Notes: generated by a model from the sequence alone, not told the origin. Numbered from the stretch's first letter, positions 15,497-24,270 are shown. The stretch: DNA of 38,777 nucleotides from Pseudomonas sp. IPO3778 (GCF_013386825.1 NZ_JACARC010000033.1:7015-45791); one strand, 5' to 3'. Made by a program: numbers and translations.

Positions 15497-15993
15497 TGGT
15501 GTTTCTCCACGCGCTCGATAGCGGGCAGAAAATCCTCGGCCAGCAACACGCCTTCACGCGCGACGAACACCAAGCCGTCTTGGGGGGTATTGATAATTTC
15601 ATCACCGTTGCTCAGACGACTACCGACCAACGCAAGATGGCTATTGCCTTCCCCCGAGGCCGTTACGATTTGCGCCTTGCTGCCATCGGCATATACCGCG
15701 TAATCGCCTTTCTGTGCCGCGCGCACTTGCTGACCGTTGTCCAACTTGAACTCCATGCGCGTGGTCACTTGTTGAATCACCCCACCGTTACGGGTTTGGC
15801 TGCCCTCGGCGGCCACTCGGTAAATACCGATAGGAGGGTGAGCTTTGACGTAAGCCTGCCGCTGGTTGACGACCGCCAAGGCGTCGTCGTGGAAATCGGC
15901 AAGTTGCTGCTCCGTGAAGGGCGACTTGTCCAAGGTGCGGAGAAACTCAGGGGAGACGTCGTTGGTATAAAACCGGGGCGCTGCATCTTCCAT
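15493..15993 (-). CDS. Unrecognised protein co-translated with the PAAR effector
   Basis: A 166-aa soluble protein. The N-terminal part is helical (SPEFLRTLDKSPFTEQQLADFHDDALAVVN). The C-terminal part is rich in beta strands with PAAR-like turns (ALVGSRLSNGDEIINTPQDG). It is none of the known T6SS adaptors I can recognise (DUF4123, DUF2169, DUF1795/EagR). Start ATG 15991-15993 has AAGGAC about 8 bases upstream; the longer frame is not needed. Its stop overlaps the PAAR gene start (ATGA), so it is made in fixed proportion to the effector. A loading adaptor or chaperone role is a plausible guess. Confidence 0.78.
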   Translation of the reverse strand: MEDAAPRFYTNDVSPEFLRTLDKSPFTEQQLADFHDDALAVVNQRQAYVKAHPPIGIYRVAAEGSQTRNGGVIQQVTTRMEFKLDNGQQVRAAQKGDYAVYADGSKAQIVTASGEGNSHLALVGSRLSNGDEIINTPQDGLVFVAREGVLLAEDFLPAIERVEKHQ

Positions 15994-16425
15994 TGTGCTG
16001 TCCTTTTCTAACGCCCAAGCGGGCTCGAACACCGTAATGGTGTTGATTCATGAGGGATGGGATAGCGCCTGACCGGCGCGCAATAGATGCTGTGGGACAA
16101 CCCAAAACCAAACAACTGGCCGTTCGGCCAGTTTTTAAAAAAAACGAATCGTCAGACAAGCCCCCCGGAATTACCTGTGGGAAAGTCGCCATGCGCCCTC
16201 GTCCCTATCGCATTCCTGTCGAATACTTGCCTAATCCTCCGACCTTTCACCCCCCGCATAGCGCCCCCCGGACCTACGGTCTAGAGTCATTCCTATATCC
16301 CTCTACACTACTCAAACTACGTGCGTTCGAACCAAACGGGCCAACGATGCCCAGCGGCGAAGCCCTGCCTCGCCGCCTAAAAAACTAAAAAATTGCAACA
16401 CCAACCGATGATCAGCGGGTGAGCC
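15994..16425. other. Intergenic region before the molybdenum oxidoreductase operon
   Basis: About 430 bases between divergent operons. It must hold the promoters of both the effector operon (minus) and the oxidoreductase operon (plus). A terminator-like hairpin lies at 16114-16136. An open frame across most of it (16050-16388, plus) is Pro/Arg-rich and looks like chance. No regulator site is evident. Confidence 0.4.
16114..16136 (+). terminator. Terminator-like hairpin with T-run
   Basis: AACTGGCC (16114-16121), loop GTTC, GGCCAGTT (16126-16133), then a run of T. It has the shape of a rho-independent terminator on the plus strand. No plus-strand gene ends before it, so it may be left from a lost gene or insulate the oxidoreductase operon from upstream transcription. 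Confidence 0.6.
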
Positions 16426-16878
16426 ATGGAATTACGAATTAACCAGCAGACCCACCAAGTCGACGCCGAACCAGACACGCCCCTGCTCTGGGTCATCCGC
16501 GACAACCTGGGCATGACCGGTACCAAATACGGCTGCGGCCTGGCGCAGTGCGGTGCGTGCTCCGTGCTGGTGGACGGCAACGTGGTCCGCTCCTGCGTCA
16601 CGCCGGTCTCCGGGGTGGTTGGCCGGGAGATCACCACCATCGAGGCCATCGAGTCGGATGATGTGGGCAAACGGGTCGTTGCCACGTGGGTCGAATTCCA
16701 GGTCGCTCAATGCGGTTACTGCCAGTCCGGCCAGGTGATGGCGGCCACGGCGTTGCTCAAGCACACACCCAAGCCGAGCGATGCGCAGATTGACGCGGCG
16801 ATGGTCAATCTCTGCCGCTGTGGCACCTATAACGCCATTCATGCAGCGATGCATGACCTTGCGAAGGGAGAGGCCTGA
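16426..16878 (+). CDS. (2Fe-2S) subunit of a molybdenum oxidoreductase
   Basis: A 150-aa subunit with two 2Fe-2S clusters. The plant-ferredoxin-type cluster is bound by Cys37, Cys42, Cys45 and Cys57. The second, alpha-helical cluster is bound by Cys96, Cys99, Cys130 and Cys132 (CGYC and CRC). This is the small subunit of the xanthine dehydrogenase family, of the isoquinoline 1-oxidoreductase (IorA)/aldehyde oxidase type. It passes electrons from the Mo centre. It has no signal peptide and is probably exported bound to the Tat-targeted large subunit. ATG 16426 has GGGTGAG upstream. Its stop overlaps the next start (TGATG). Confidence 0.93.
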   Translation: MELRINQQTHQVDAEPDTPLLWVIRDNLGMTGTKYGCGLAQCGACSVLVDGNVVRSCVTPVSGVVGREITTIEAIESDDVGKRVVATWVEFQVAQCGYCQSGQVMAATALLKHTPKPSDAQIDAAMVNLCRCGTYNAIHAAMHDLAKGEA

Positions 16879-19130
16879 TGAACGTTCGCATTGATCCCGC
16901 TGCCCTGCCCTTGGTCGCGGCGCTGACTGATCCGGTGAACCTGTCGCGCCGGCGTTTCCTGGCCAGTACGGCTGTGGGTGCGCTGGTGATTGGTTTTGGG
17001 TTGCCGCTGGGTTCTGGCCGGGTGCAGGCGGCCACGGCGGCGGCCGCCGGTGAGCGCGGTACGCAGGTGCCGGCGTTCCTGGAGATTCGGCCAGACAACA
17101 CGATTCGTTTGCTCAGCCCCTTCATCGAAGGCGGCCAGGGCACGTTCACGGCGATGGCGCAGATTGTCGGCGAGGAGTTGGACGCCGACCCGTCCACGTT
17201 CCTGGTGGAGTGCGCGCCGCCCGGCGAGGCCTTTGTGGTGATGGAAAATGGCATGCGTATCACCGGCGGCAGTATGTCGGTGCGCATGAGTTACCCGACG
17301 ATGCGCAGGCTGGGGGCGTTGGCCCGGGCGATGTTGCTGGAGGCCGGGGCGCAGGCGCTGAAGGTGCCGGTGGGTGAGTTGTCGACCGAGCCGGGCAAGG
17401 TGGTGCACGCGGCCTCCGGGCGTTCCCTCACGTATGGCGAGTTGGCCGGGCGGGCGATGGACCTGCCGGTGCCGGATGTGGCCAGTGTGAAGCTGCGCGA
17501 CCCGAGCCAGTTCCGTTGGATCGGCAAGCCGGTGAAGCGTCTGGATGCGTATGACAAGTCCACCGGCAAGGCGCTGTACAGCATTGATATGAAGGTGGAC
17601 GACATGCTCCACGCGGCGGTGCAGCATGCGCCCCGGTTGGGCATGACGGTGGGCAGCCTGCGCAATGAGGACCAGGTCAAGGCCATGCCGGGGGTGCATT
17701 CGGTGCATCGCCTGCCGGGTGCGGTGGCGGTGGTGGCTGAGCGTTGGTGGCATGCCAAGCGGGCGGTGGAGTCGATTCAGGTGGACTGGCTGGAACCCAC
17801 GGCGGATTCGAAGCTGCGCGGGATGCCGAAGGATTTTTCCAGCGACGAGCATTTCAAGCGCCTGGCCGCAGAAACCGGCCCGGCCCGGGATGATGAGAAC
17901 GAGGGTGATGTGGCCGGCACGCTGGCCAATGCCAAGACCAAGGTCGAGGCCACGTACCACAACCAGTATCTGCACCATGCGCAGCTGGAGCCGCCTTCGG
18001 CGCTGGCGAGTTTCAAGCCTGATGGCTCGCTGGAGATCTGGTTGCCGAATCAGGCCCAGGATATGTTCCTGGCCGATATTGCCAAGCGCACCGGCCTGGC
18101 GCCGGAGCGGATTACCCTGCATTCGCCGTTGTTGGGCGGGTTTTTCGGGCGGCATTTCCTGTATGACTCGGCCAGCCCGTACCCGCAGGCGATTGAGTTG
18201 GCCAAGGCGGTCGGGCGCCCGGTGAAGATGATCTGGAGCCGTGAAGAAGAGTTTCTACGGGATGTGCTGCGCCCGGTGGCGGCGGTAAATTTCCGTGGCG
18301 CGCTGGACGCTGACGGCTGGCCGGTGGCGATTGAAGCGGTGAGTGCCACCGAGGGGCCGACTGAGGCCCTGGCCGGTAAACAGGGCGAGAAGATTGACCC
18401 GACGGCGCTGGAGGGGTTGTCCGGGAAGTCCTATGCGATTCCCAACAAGCGGATTGCGCAGATTTATGTGAAGGGCCCGGTGATGCTGGGTTATTGGCGT
18501 TCGGTGGGTAACTCGCTGAATGACTTTTTCTACGAGTCGTTTCTGGATGAGCTGGCGGACAAGGGCGGCAAAGACCCGTTCGAGTTGCGCCTGCATCTGC
18601 TGCGGGATAACCCGCGGCTGACCACGCTGCTGAAGGCCGTGGGTGATTTGTCGGGGGGCTGGAAGCGTGGCCCGTTTGTCGCCGAAGACGGCAGCAAGCG
18701 TGCGCGTGGGGTGGCGATGGCGTCGCCGTTCGGCACGCAGACGGTGGTGATTGCCGAGGTGTCGATCGAGAATGGCCAGGTCAAGGTGCATGACATCTGG
18801 CAGGCGGTCGACCCGGGCAGCATCGTCAACCCGGCGATTGTCGAGGCGCAGGTGAATGGGGCGGTGTCCCTGGGTTTGTCTCAGGTGCTGTTGGAAGAGG
18901 CGGTGTATGTGGACGGCCTGCCTCGGGCGCGTAACTACGATTTGTACCCGGTGCTGCCGCCGTCGCGGATGGCGCGGGTGCACGTGCGCGTGATCGAGAG
19001 CGGGGAAAAAATGGGCGGCATTGGTGAACCACCGCTGCCCGCCGTGGCGCCTGCCGTGGCCAACGCCGTTGCGGCGTTGACGGGGCAGCGCGTGCGCAGC
19101 ATGCCGTTAAGCCGCCACTCCTTCACCTGA
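16878..19130 (+). CDS. Molybdopterin-binding subunit, xanthine dehydrogenase family (IorB-like)
   Basis: A 750-aa large subunit carrying a Tat signal (SRRRFL at 23-28 followed by a hydrophobic stretch to about residue 45), so the enzyme acts in the periplasm. The rest is the two-part Mo-binding fold, with GGFFGRHF and the late GGIGEPPLPAVAPAVANA stretch that precedes the active-site region in this family. Such enzymes oxidise aldehydes or N-heterocycles; the exact substrate cannot be read from sequence. Together with the 2Fe-2S subunit and the triheme cytochrome c downstream it forms an electron chain to the respiratory system. No XdhC-type maturation gene is in the window. Confidence 0.92.
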   Translation: MNVRIDPAALPLVAALTDPVNLSRRRFLASTAVGALVIGFGLPLGSGRVQAATAAAAGERGTQVPAFLEIRPDNTIRLLSPFIEGGQGTFTAMAQIVGEELDADPSTFLVECAPPGEAFVVMENGMRITGGSMSVRMSYPTMRRLGALARAMLLEAGAQALKVPVGELSTEPGKVVHAASGRSLTYGELAGRAMDLPVPDVASVKLRDPSQFRWIGKPVKRLDAYDKSTGKALYSIDMKVDDMLHAAVQHAPRLGMTVGSLRNEDQVKAMPGVHSVHRLPGAVAVVAERWWHAKRAVESIQVDWLEPTADSKLRGMPKDFSSDEHFKRLAAETGPARDDENEGDVAGTLANAKTKVEATYHNQYLHHAQLEPPSALASFKPDGSLEIWLPNQAQDMFLADIAKRTGLAPERITLHSPLLGGFFGRHFLYDSASPYPQAIELAKAVGRPVKMIWSREEEFLRDVLRPVAAVNFRGALDADGWPVAIEAVSATEGPTEALAGKQGEKIDPTALEGLSGKSYAIPNKRIAQIYVKGPVMLGYWRSVGNSLNDFFYESFLDELADKGGKDPFELRLHLLRDNPRLTTLLKAVGDLSGGWKRGPFVAEDGSKRARGVAMASPFGTQTVVIAEVSIENGQVKVHDIWQAVDPGSIVNPAIVEAQVNGAVSLGLSQVLLEEAVYVDGLPRARNYDLYPVLPPSRMARVHVRVIESGEKMGGIGEPPLPAVAPAVANAVAALTGQRVRSMPLSRHSFT

Positions 19131-19147
19131 CCGGGGCCTGAGCACTT

Positions 19148-20491
19148 ATGAACAACCGTCGATTCGCAAGAACCGCTGGCTGGCTGGCGCTGCCGTGCCT
19201 GGTCGCGGCAGGCCTGCTGGCCTGGTATGTCACCCGTGAGCCTGCTTCGTCGCTGGGTGCCGAGCCTGTCGCGATGGAGCCGGCGCTGGTCGCCCGAGGC
19301 GAGTATGTCGCCCGGCTAAGCGACTGTGTGGCGTGCCACAGCGTGCCCAACAGCGCGCCGTTTTCCGGTGGCCTGGAGATGGCCACGCCGCTGGGCTCGA
19401 TCCACGCCACCAACGTCACGCCAGACCCGGAAACCGGGATTGGCCGCTACAGCCTCGCCGACTTCGACCGCGCGGTGCGCCACGGTGTCGCGCCGGGTGG
19501 GCGCCGGCTGTACCCGGCGATGCCGTATCCGTCTTATGCCAAGCTCAGCGACGATGATGTGAAGGCGTTGTATGCGTTCTTCATGAAGGGCGTGGCGCCG
19601 GTGCGGCAGGCCAATGTGCCCAGCTCGATCCCGTGGCCCTTGAACATGCGGTGGCCAATTGCGCTGTGGAATGGCGTGTTCACTGACAGCAAGCCTTATG
19701 TCGCGAAGGCCGGGAAGGATGAGCTGTGGAACCGTGGCGCCTACATCGTGCAGGGGCCGGGGCATTGCGGCAGTTGCCACACGCCTCGGGGTTTGGCCTT
19801 TAACGAGAAAGCGCTGGATGAGGGCGGCAAGCCGTACCTCGCCGGAGGCTTGCTGGATGGCTGGTACGCGCCGAGCCTGCGGGACGATCACAACACCGGC
19901 CTGGGGCGCTGGAGTGAGCCGGAAGTGGTGCAGTTCCTGAAGACCGGTCGCAATAAACATGCGGTGGTTTATGGCTCGATGACCGAGGCGTTCAACAACT
20001 CCACGCAGTTTATGAACGACGATGACTTGGCGGCGATTGCGCACTACCTCAGGTCGCTGCCGGGGGATGAGCAACGGGATGGGCCGGCCTGGCAGTATCA
20101 GGCGGTGTCGGCTGCGGAGCATCAGGATGTGCCCGGCGCCCATACCTATGTGACCCGCTGCGCTTCGTGTCACGGGCTGGAAGGCAAAGGGCAACCGGAC
20201 TGGATGCCGCCGCTGGCGGGGGCCACCTCTGCGCTGATCAAGGAGAGTGCCTCGGCGATCAATATCACCCTCAATGGCTCACAGCGGGTGGTAGCGGCAA
20301 ATGTGGCAGACGCTTATCGCATGCCGGCGTTTCGCGAGCAGCTGTCGGACCAGGAGATTGCTGAAGTGCTGACGTTTGTGCGCGGCACCTGGGGCAATCA
20401 GGGCGGTGCGGTGGATGCGAAGGCGGTGGGCAAGTTGCGTGAGCACACAGGCCCGGCGAGCAGCAGCCCAATCATCTTGCAGATGCGTTGA
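19148..20491 (+). CDS. Triheme cytochrome c subunit
   Basis: A 447-aa membrane-anchored or exported cytochrome with three heme c motifs: CVACH (60-64), CGSCH (207-211) and CASCH (338-342). An N-terminal signal/anchor helix spans about 11-27. The layout is that of the cytochrome subunits of membrane-bound alcohol, gluconate and aldehyde dehydrogenases. It lies 17 bases after the Mo subunit, so it is the electron acceptor of that enzyme and passes electrons to ubiquinone or the terminal oxidase side. It is the last gene of the three-gene operon; REP elements follow. Confidence 0.93.
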   Translation: MNNRRFARTAGWLALPCLVAAGLLAWYVTREPASSLGAEPVAMEPALVARGEYVARLSDCVACHSVPNSAPFSGGLEMATPLGSIHATNVTPDPETGIGRYSLADFDRAVRHGVAPGGRRLYPAMPYPSYAKLSDDDVKALYAFFMKGVAPVRQANVPSSIPWPLNMRWPIALWNGVFTDSKPYVAKAGKDELWNRGAYIVQGPGHCGSCHTPRGLAFNEKALDEGGKPYLAGGLLDGWYAPSLRDDHNTGLGRWSEPEVVQFLKTGRNKHAVVYGSMTEAFNNSTQFMNDDDLAAIAHYLRSLPGDEQRDGPAWQYQAVSAAEHQDVPGAHTYVTRCASCHGLEGKGQPDWMPPLAGATSALIKESASAINITLNGSQRVVAANVADAYRMPAFREQLSDQEIAEVLTFVRGTWGNQGGAVDAKAVGKLREHTGPASSSPIILQMR

Positions 20492-20540
20492 TGGGATAGG
20501 CGCATTGTGTGGGAGGCGCTTTGTGCAGGGGGCTGCTTTA

Positions 20541-20630
20541 TGTGGGAGCGGGCTTGCTCGCGAAGGCGGTGGGTCAGTAAATAATTTGCTGGCTGACACA
20601 CCGCCTTCGCGAGCAAGCCCGCTCCCACAT
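20541..20630. repeat. REPIN (two inverted REP sequences)
   Basis: TGTGGGAGCGGGCTTGCTCG at 20541-20560 and its inverted copy ending at 20630 enclose about 50 bases; the arms pair over about 30 bases. This is the common fluorescent Pseudomonas REP doublet mobilised by RAYT transposases. It lies just after the cytochrome c gene. Confidence 0.9.
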
Positions 20631-20658
20631 TTGGACTGTGGTTTTTCGGGTGGACCGA

Positions 20659-20695
20659 GATGCCTGCATCGCAGGCAAGCCAGCTCCCACATTTT
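20659..20695. repeat. Single REP-like element
   Basis: A TGCCTGCATCGCAGGCA palindrome followed by AGCCAGCTCCCACA, a diverged single REP next to the REPIN at 20541-20630 and before the msrA stop codon. Confidence 0.7.
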
Positions 20696-20727
20696 GAACC
20701 GGGTTCGACTGAAGAATCAGTCGGCCG

Positions 20728-21234
20728 TCATGCGCGTTTCGGCAGCTTCCAGTTCGGCCGGATGAAGTGGCAGGTGTAGCCGTTGGGAATTCGCTCCAGG
20801 TAATCCTGATGCTCCCGCTCCGCCTCCCAGAACGGCCCCGCCGGTTCGATCTCGGTCACCACCCGGCCTGGCCACAGTTTTGACGCATCCACATCCGCCG
20901 CGGTGTCTTGCGCCACGTCGCGCTGCTGTTCGCTCAGGTAGTAAATCGCCGAACGGTAGCTGGGCCCCAGGTCATTACCCTGGCGGTTGGGTGTGCTTGG
21001 GTCGTGGATCTGGAAAAAGAACTCAAGAATCTGCCGGTAAGTGATTACCGCCGGGTCGAAAACGATCTCGATGGCTTCGGCGTGGTTGCCGTGGTTGCGG
21101 TAGGTGGCATTCGGCACGTCGCCGCCGGTGTAGCCGACGCGGGTTTGCAGCACGCCGGGGTAGCGTCGCAACAGGTCTTGCATGCCCCAGAAGCAGCCGC
21201 CGGCGAGGATGGCGGTTTCGGTGTGGTTGGTCAT
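20728..21234 (-). CDS. msrA: Peptide-methionine (S)-S-oxide reductase MsrA
   Basis: A 168-aa cytoplasmic enzyme that reduces methionine-S-sulfoxide in proteins. The active-site motif GCFWG lies at 12-16 (catalytic Cys14 region), with GYTGG and the HAEAIEIVFDP and FFFQIHDPST stretches typical of the family. One further Cys (YTCHF) near the C-terminus could resolve the disulfide. This is the short MsrA type. ATG 21232-21234 has GGGGAAG upstream. It stands alone; no msrB is adjacent. Confidence 0.95.
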   Translation of the reverse strand: MTNHTETAILAGGCFWGMQDLLRRYPGVLQTRVGYTGGDVPNATYRNHGNHAEAIEIVFDPAVITYRQILEFFFQIHDPSTPNRQGNDLGPSYRSAIYYLSEQQRDVAQDTAADVDASKLWPGRVVTEIEPAGPFWEAEREHQDYLERIPNGYTCHFIRPNWKLPKRA

Positions 21235-21475
21235 GGTGTTCTTCCCCTGGATGGATACAGCCCTAGTTATGGGGCCGGGTTACGTAATACCAAGGTTGAA
21301 CGCCGGGTTACCAGCGCCGCCCGTCGAGAGTCCCCCGCCTTACCTGGCCCAAATCCTGCGTACTCCAACCCCGGCAAGTCGCTACTGACTATGCGGACGA
21401 CTCTTTTGAGCCCCGCCGCCCAACCCCTGCCCCCGATAATCCATCATCCCCCTACCACCGCCGAGGCCTTCCCCC
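21235..21475. other. Intergenic region between msrA and MHS transporter
   Basis: Divergent promoter region of about 240 bases. Rich in C toward the transporter start (CCCCC runs); the transporter ATG at 21476 has no clear ribosome site. No repeat or operator that I can defend. Confidence 0.3.
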
Positions 21476-22813
21476 ATGACGAGCCCCACCACCGAACAGG
21501 TCAGCCCCCAAACCCTGCGACGCGTGATCATCGCTGCCGGCATCGGTAACTTCGTTGAGTGGTTCGACTTCGCCGTCTACGGCTTCCTCGCCACCACCAT
21601 CGCCCAACAATTCTTCCCCAGTGGCGACGCCAGCGCGGCGCTGCTCAAGACCTTTGCGGTGTTTGCGGTGGCCTTCGCCTTCCGGCCCTTGGGCGGGATT
21701 TTCTTCGGCATGCTCGGCGACCGCATCGGGCGCAAACGCACGCTGGCCATGACGATCTTGCTGATGGCCGGCGCCACCACATTGATCGGCCTGCTGCCCA
21801 CCTACGCCGCCATCGGCGTGGCGGCGCCGATTCTGTTGACGCTGATCCGCTGCGCCCAGGGCTTCTCCGCCGGGGGCGAATACGCCGGGGCCTGTGCCTA
21901 TCTGATGGAGCACGCACCGAGTGACAAACGCGCCTGGTATGGCAGTTTTGTGCCGGTGTCGACCTTTTCCGCCTTCGCCGCAGCGGCCGTGGTGGCGTAT
22001 GCGCTGGAAGCGTCGTTGTCGACCGAGGCGATGGGCAGTTGGGGCTGGCGCTTGCCATTCCTGATCGCCGCACCGCTGGGCCTGGTGGGGCTTTACCTGC
22101 GCTGGAAGCTGGACGAGACGCCGGCCTTCCAGGCGGTGAAGCAGGAACACGCGGTCGCCCACTCCCCGCTCAAAGAAACCTTGCGCAACCATGGTGCGGC
22201 GATCTGCTGCCTGGGCGCTTTTGTATCGCTCACCGCGCTGTCGTTTTATATGTTCACCACCTACTTCGCGACGTACCTGCAAGTGGCGGGTGGGTTGAGC
22301 CGGGCGGTGGCATTGCTGGTGTCGCTGATTGCACTGATTTTCGCGGCAGCGATTTGCCCGTTGGCGGGGTTGTATTCGGATCGGGTGGGGCGTCGGGTCA
22401 CGGTGATGACGGCGTGTGTGTTGTTGATCGTGGTGGTGTACCCGTCGTTCCTGATGGCCAGTTCCGGCTCGTTCGCGGCGTCTATCGTCGGGGTGATGCT
22501 GCTGGCGGTGGGCGCGGTGTTGTGTGGGGTTGTCACGGCGGCGTTGCTGTCGGAGACCTTTCCCACGCGCACGCGGTATACCGCGTCGGCGATTACTTAC
22601 AACATGGCGTATACGATCTTCGGCGGCACGGCACCGTTAATGGCGACGTGGTTGATCAGCACTACGGGCAGCAACCTGTCACCGGCGTTTTACCTGATTG
22701 CGGTAGCGTTGCTGGCGTTAGCGGGCGGGTTGGCATTGCCGGAGACGTCACGGATTTCACTGCATGAGGTGGGCACCGAGGAAAAAGGCCCGGCGGCGGT
22801 GTTGTCGCGTTAA
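21476..22813 (+). CDS. MFS transporter, metabolite:H+ symporter (MHS) family
   Basis: A 445-aa inner-membrane protein with 12 predicted helices. NFVEWFDFAVYGFLA in helix 1 and the GDRIGRKRTL loop between helices 2 and 3 are typical of the MHS family, which includes ProP, KgtP and citrate carriers. RCAQGFSAGGEYAGA in helix 4 also fits. The substrate is probably a small organic acid or osmolyte; it cannot be told from sequence. No catabolic genes are adjacent. Confidence 0.92.
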   Translation: MTSPTTEQVSPQTLRRVIIAAGIGNFVEWFDFAVYGFLATTIAQQFFPSGDASAALLKTFAVFAVAFAFRPLGGIFFGMLGDRIGRKRTLAMTILLMAGATTLIGLLPTYAAIGVAAPILLTLIRCAQGFSAGGEYAGACAYLMEHAPSDKRAWYGSFVPVSTFSAFAAAAVVAYALEASLSTEAMGSWGWRLPFLIAAPLGLVGLYLRWKLDETPAFQAVKQEHAVAHSPLKETLRNHGAAICCLGAFVSLTALSFYMFTTYFATYLQVAGGLSRAVALLVSLIALIFAAAICPLAGLYSDRVGRRVTVMTACVLLIVVVYPSFLMASSGSFAASIVGVMLLAVGAVLCGVVTAALLSETFPTRTRYTASAITYNMAYTIFGGTAPLMATWLISTTGSNLSPAFYLIAVALLALAGGLALPETSRISLHEVGTEEKGPAAVLSR

Positions 22814-22846
22814 GCGAACACAACACCCAAGACAACAAACATCCCC

Positions 22847-22956
22847 TGTGGGAGCTGTCGAGCTTTAGCGAGGCTGCGATAGCGGTGGCTCAGGCAACAG
22901 CAATGTGGGCAGTGCCGACGCCATCGCAGCCTCGCTAAAGCTCGACAGCTCCCACA
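22847..22956. repeat. REPIN of a second class
   Basis: TGTGGGAGCTGTCGAGCTTT at the left and its inverted copy ending TCGACAGCTCCCACA at the right; the arms pair over about 30 bases, including the AGCGAGGCTGCGAT part. A different REP subtype from 20541-20630, placed after the MHS transporter gene. Confidence 0.88.
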
Positions 22957-23056
22957 CTGGAATATCTTGGTTTATTGGATCGCCACTCCCTGAGTAAACA
23001 GTGCGAACGAACGCGGGTATGATCCAGGCTGACCCGGCCCGACTGGACCCACCCTC

Positions 23057-23524
23057 ATGCCCGCCTCCCAAACCCGCCCCACCCCCGCGCCACTCCTCAA
23101 GCCCGGCGAAACCGTGGTGTTGTTCGACGGCGTGTGCAAGCTGTGCAACGGCTGGGCAAGGTTCCTGATTCGCTACGACCACCGCCACCGCGTGCGGTTG
23201 GCCACGGTGCAATCGCCCGAAGGCCAGGCACTCTTAGCCTGGGCCGGGTTGCCGCTGGATCAGTTCGAGACCCTCACCGTGATCCGCGACCGGCATTACT
23301 GGGCGCGTTCGGAGGCGGTGCTCGAAATCATCGCGCAACTGCCTGCCCGCTGGCGCCCCTTGCTGGTGCTGCGGGCCATCCCGCGATTCGTTCGGGATTG
23401 GGTTTACGATCGCATCGCGCGCAATCGCTATCGGCTGTTCGGAAAGTACGACACCTGCCTGTTGCCGGACCCGGACCATGAACGGCGGTTCTTGAATGAC
23501 ACGACAGTTGACCGCAGCAATTAA
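23057..23524 (+). CDS. DCC-family thiol-disulfide oxidoreductase-like protein (DUF393)
   Basis: A 155-aa protein with the family signature VVLFDGVCKLCN (20-31), in which CxxC (27-30) sits after a beta strand as in thioredoxin-like folds. The later YDTCLLPDP and the basic WVYDRIARNRYRLFGKYDTC stretch also match the DCC/DUF393 family. Family members are predicted thiol oxidoreductases with no firmly known partner. The start ATG 23057 lacks a strong ribosome site. A REPIN lies upstream. Its stop overlaps the end of a short coding-like remnant on the other strand. Confidence 0.9.
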   Translation: MPASQTRPTPAPLLKPGETVVLFDGVCKLCNGWARFLIRYDHRHRVRLATVQSPEGQALLAWAGLPLDQFETLTVIRDRHYWARSEAVLEIIAQLPARWRPLLVLRAIPRFVRDWVYDRIARNRYRLFGKYDTCLLPDPDHERRFLNDTTVDRSN

Positions 23525-23604
23525 TCGCCCTCCTCGATCCGTTGTTTTTCCAGCGCGTGCTCTCCCAACAGAGCCTGTGTGACCTGCTCAATGTAATCAA
23601 ACAC
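23521..23604 (-). other. Short coding-like remnant (27 codons)
   Basis: From GTG 23602-23604 the minus strand reads FDYIEQVTQALLGEHALEKQ and a few charged residues to TAA; in frame the open sequence continues back to about 23680 without a start. It looks like the C-terminal tail of a helical protein, perhaps a gene broken when the resolvase-like gene arrived, or a very small protein. No clear ribosome site. Confidence 0.25.
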
Positions 23605-23686
23605 CTCAGACTGAACCGAGCGCGCTTCAGAGCGAACAGTAGATGGCCCTGCAGATGATCCGGCGCGGGCGCGATATTAGCCGCCC

Positions 23687-24250
23687 CTACGTAGATCTCA
23701 AGTACCGATAAAGCGTCTGGCGACTGATCTCAAAATCGCGCGCCAATTTGGATCTGCTTTCTCCAGCGCAGGCGCGGTCAATCAAACTAACAACCTGAGT
23801 GTCAGACAGTTTTTTCTTGCGACCACCGTAGGACCCGCGATTCCTGGCGGTAGCAATTCCAGCGGCCTGTTTTTCCCTCGCCGCAGTGCGCTCGAACTGC
23901 GCGACCAGTTCCATGACCGCAATGATGGGCTCCACCACTTCAAGGCAGTCATGCCGGAAGATCAGGTTTTCGTTGGAAAATTCCAGCGTTACCTGCTTTT
24001 CAATCAGCCGGCGAATGATGCTGCACAGTTGCTCGGTACTGGAGGTGAGCGAGGCCATGCTGTCCACGACGACAGTGTCCCCGGGCTGCAGGTAGCGAAT
24101 CAGCCGCTCAAGGCCTGCGCGATTCGCGGCATTGTCTGCACGCTCATCGCAAAACATTGCGTCAAATACATCAGGGCTTGTTATTTCCTCTATCGCGCCC
24201 TCAGGTTCTTGTAAAGAAAGCCGGAAATATTTGATGCGATGCAATCTCAT
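23687..24250 (-). CDS. Serine-recombinase-like protein lacking catalytic arginines
   Basis: A 187-aa protein with the resolvase/invertase layout: N-terminal catalytic domain (1-115), the long E helix (ELVAQFERTAAREKQAAGIATARNRG) and a C-terminal helix-turn-helix (about 150-187, ending SRQTLYRYLRST). The YxRxS start (8-12, Ser12) and NRAGLERL are kept. The DRLGRS active-site loop, however, reads ASLTSS (66-71), so both arginines equivalent to Arg68 and Arg71 of gamma-delta resolvase are Ser. It may bind DNA without recombining it. ATG 24248-24250 has AAGGAGG 7 bases upstream. TTGTAC palindromes lie just before it. Confidence 0.85.
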   Translation of the reverse strand: MRLHRIKYFRLSLQEPEGAIEEITSPDVFDAMFCDERADNAANRAGLERLIRYLQPGDTVVVDSMASLTSSTEQLCSIIRRLIEKQVTLEFSNENLIFRHDCLEVVEPIIAVMELVAQFERTAAREKQAAGIATARNRGSYGGRKKKLSDTQVVSLIDRACAGESRSKLARDFEISRQTLYRYLRST

Positions 24251-24270
24251 GGTGCCTCCTTGGCAATACC

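Noticed and set aside
14807..15703. 298-codon plus-strand frame opposite the PAAR effector
   Set aside because: Arg/Cys-rich, overlaps two well-supported minus-strand genes joined by ATGA overlap.
16050..16388. 112-codon plus-strand frame before the oxidoreductase operon
   Set aside because: Pro/Arg-rich, crosses a terminator hairpin, no ribosome site.
16839..18155. 438-codon minus-strand frame opposite the Mo subunit gene
   Set aside because: Arg/His-rich shadow; the plus strand clearly encodes the molybdopterin subunit.
20541..20695. CRISPR-like repeat cluster
   Set aside because: The palindromes are REP/REPIN elements; there is no regular repeat-spacer pattern or cas gene.
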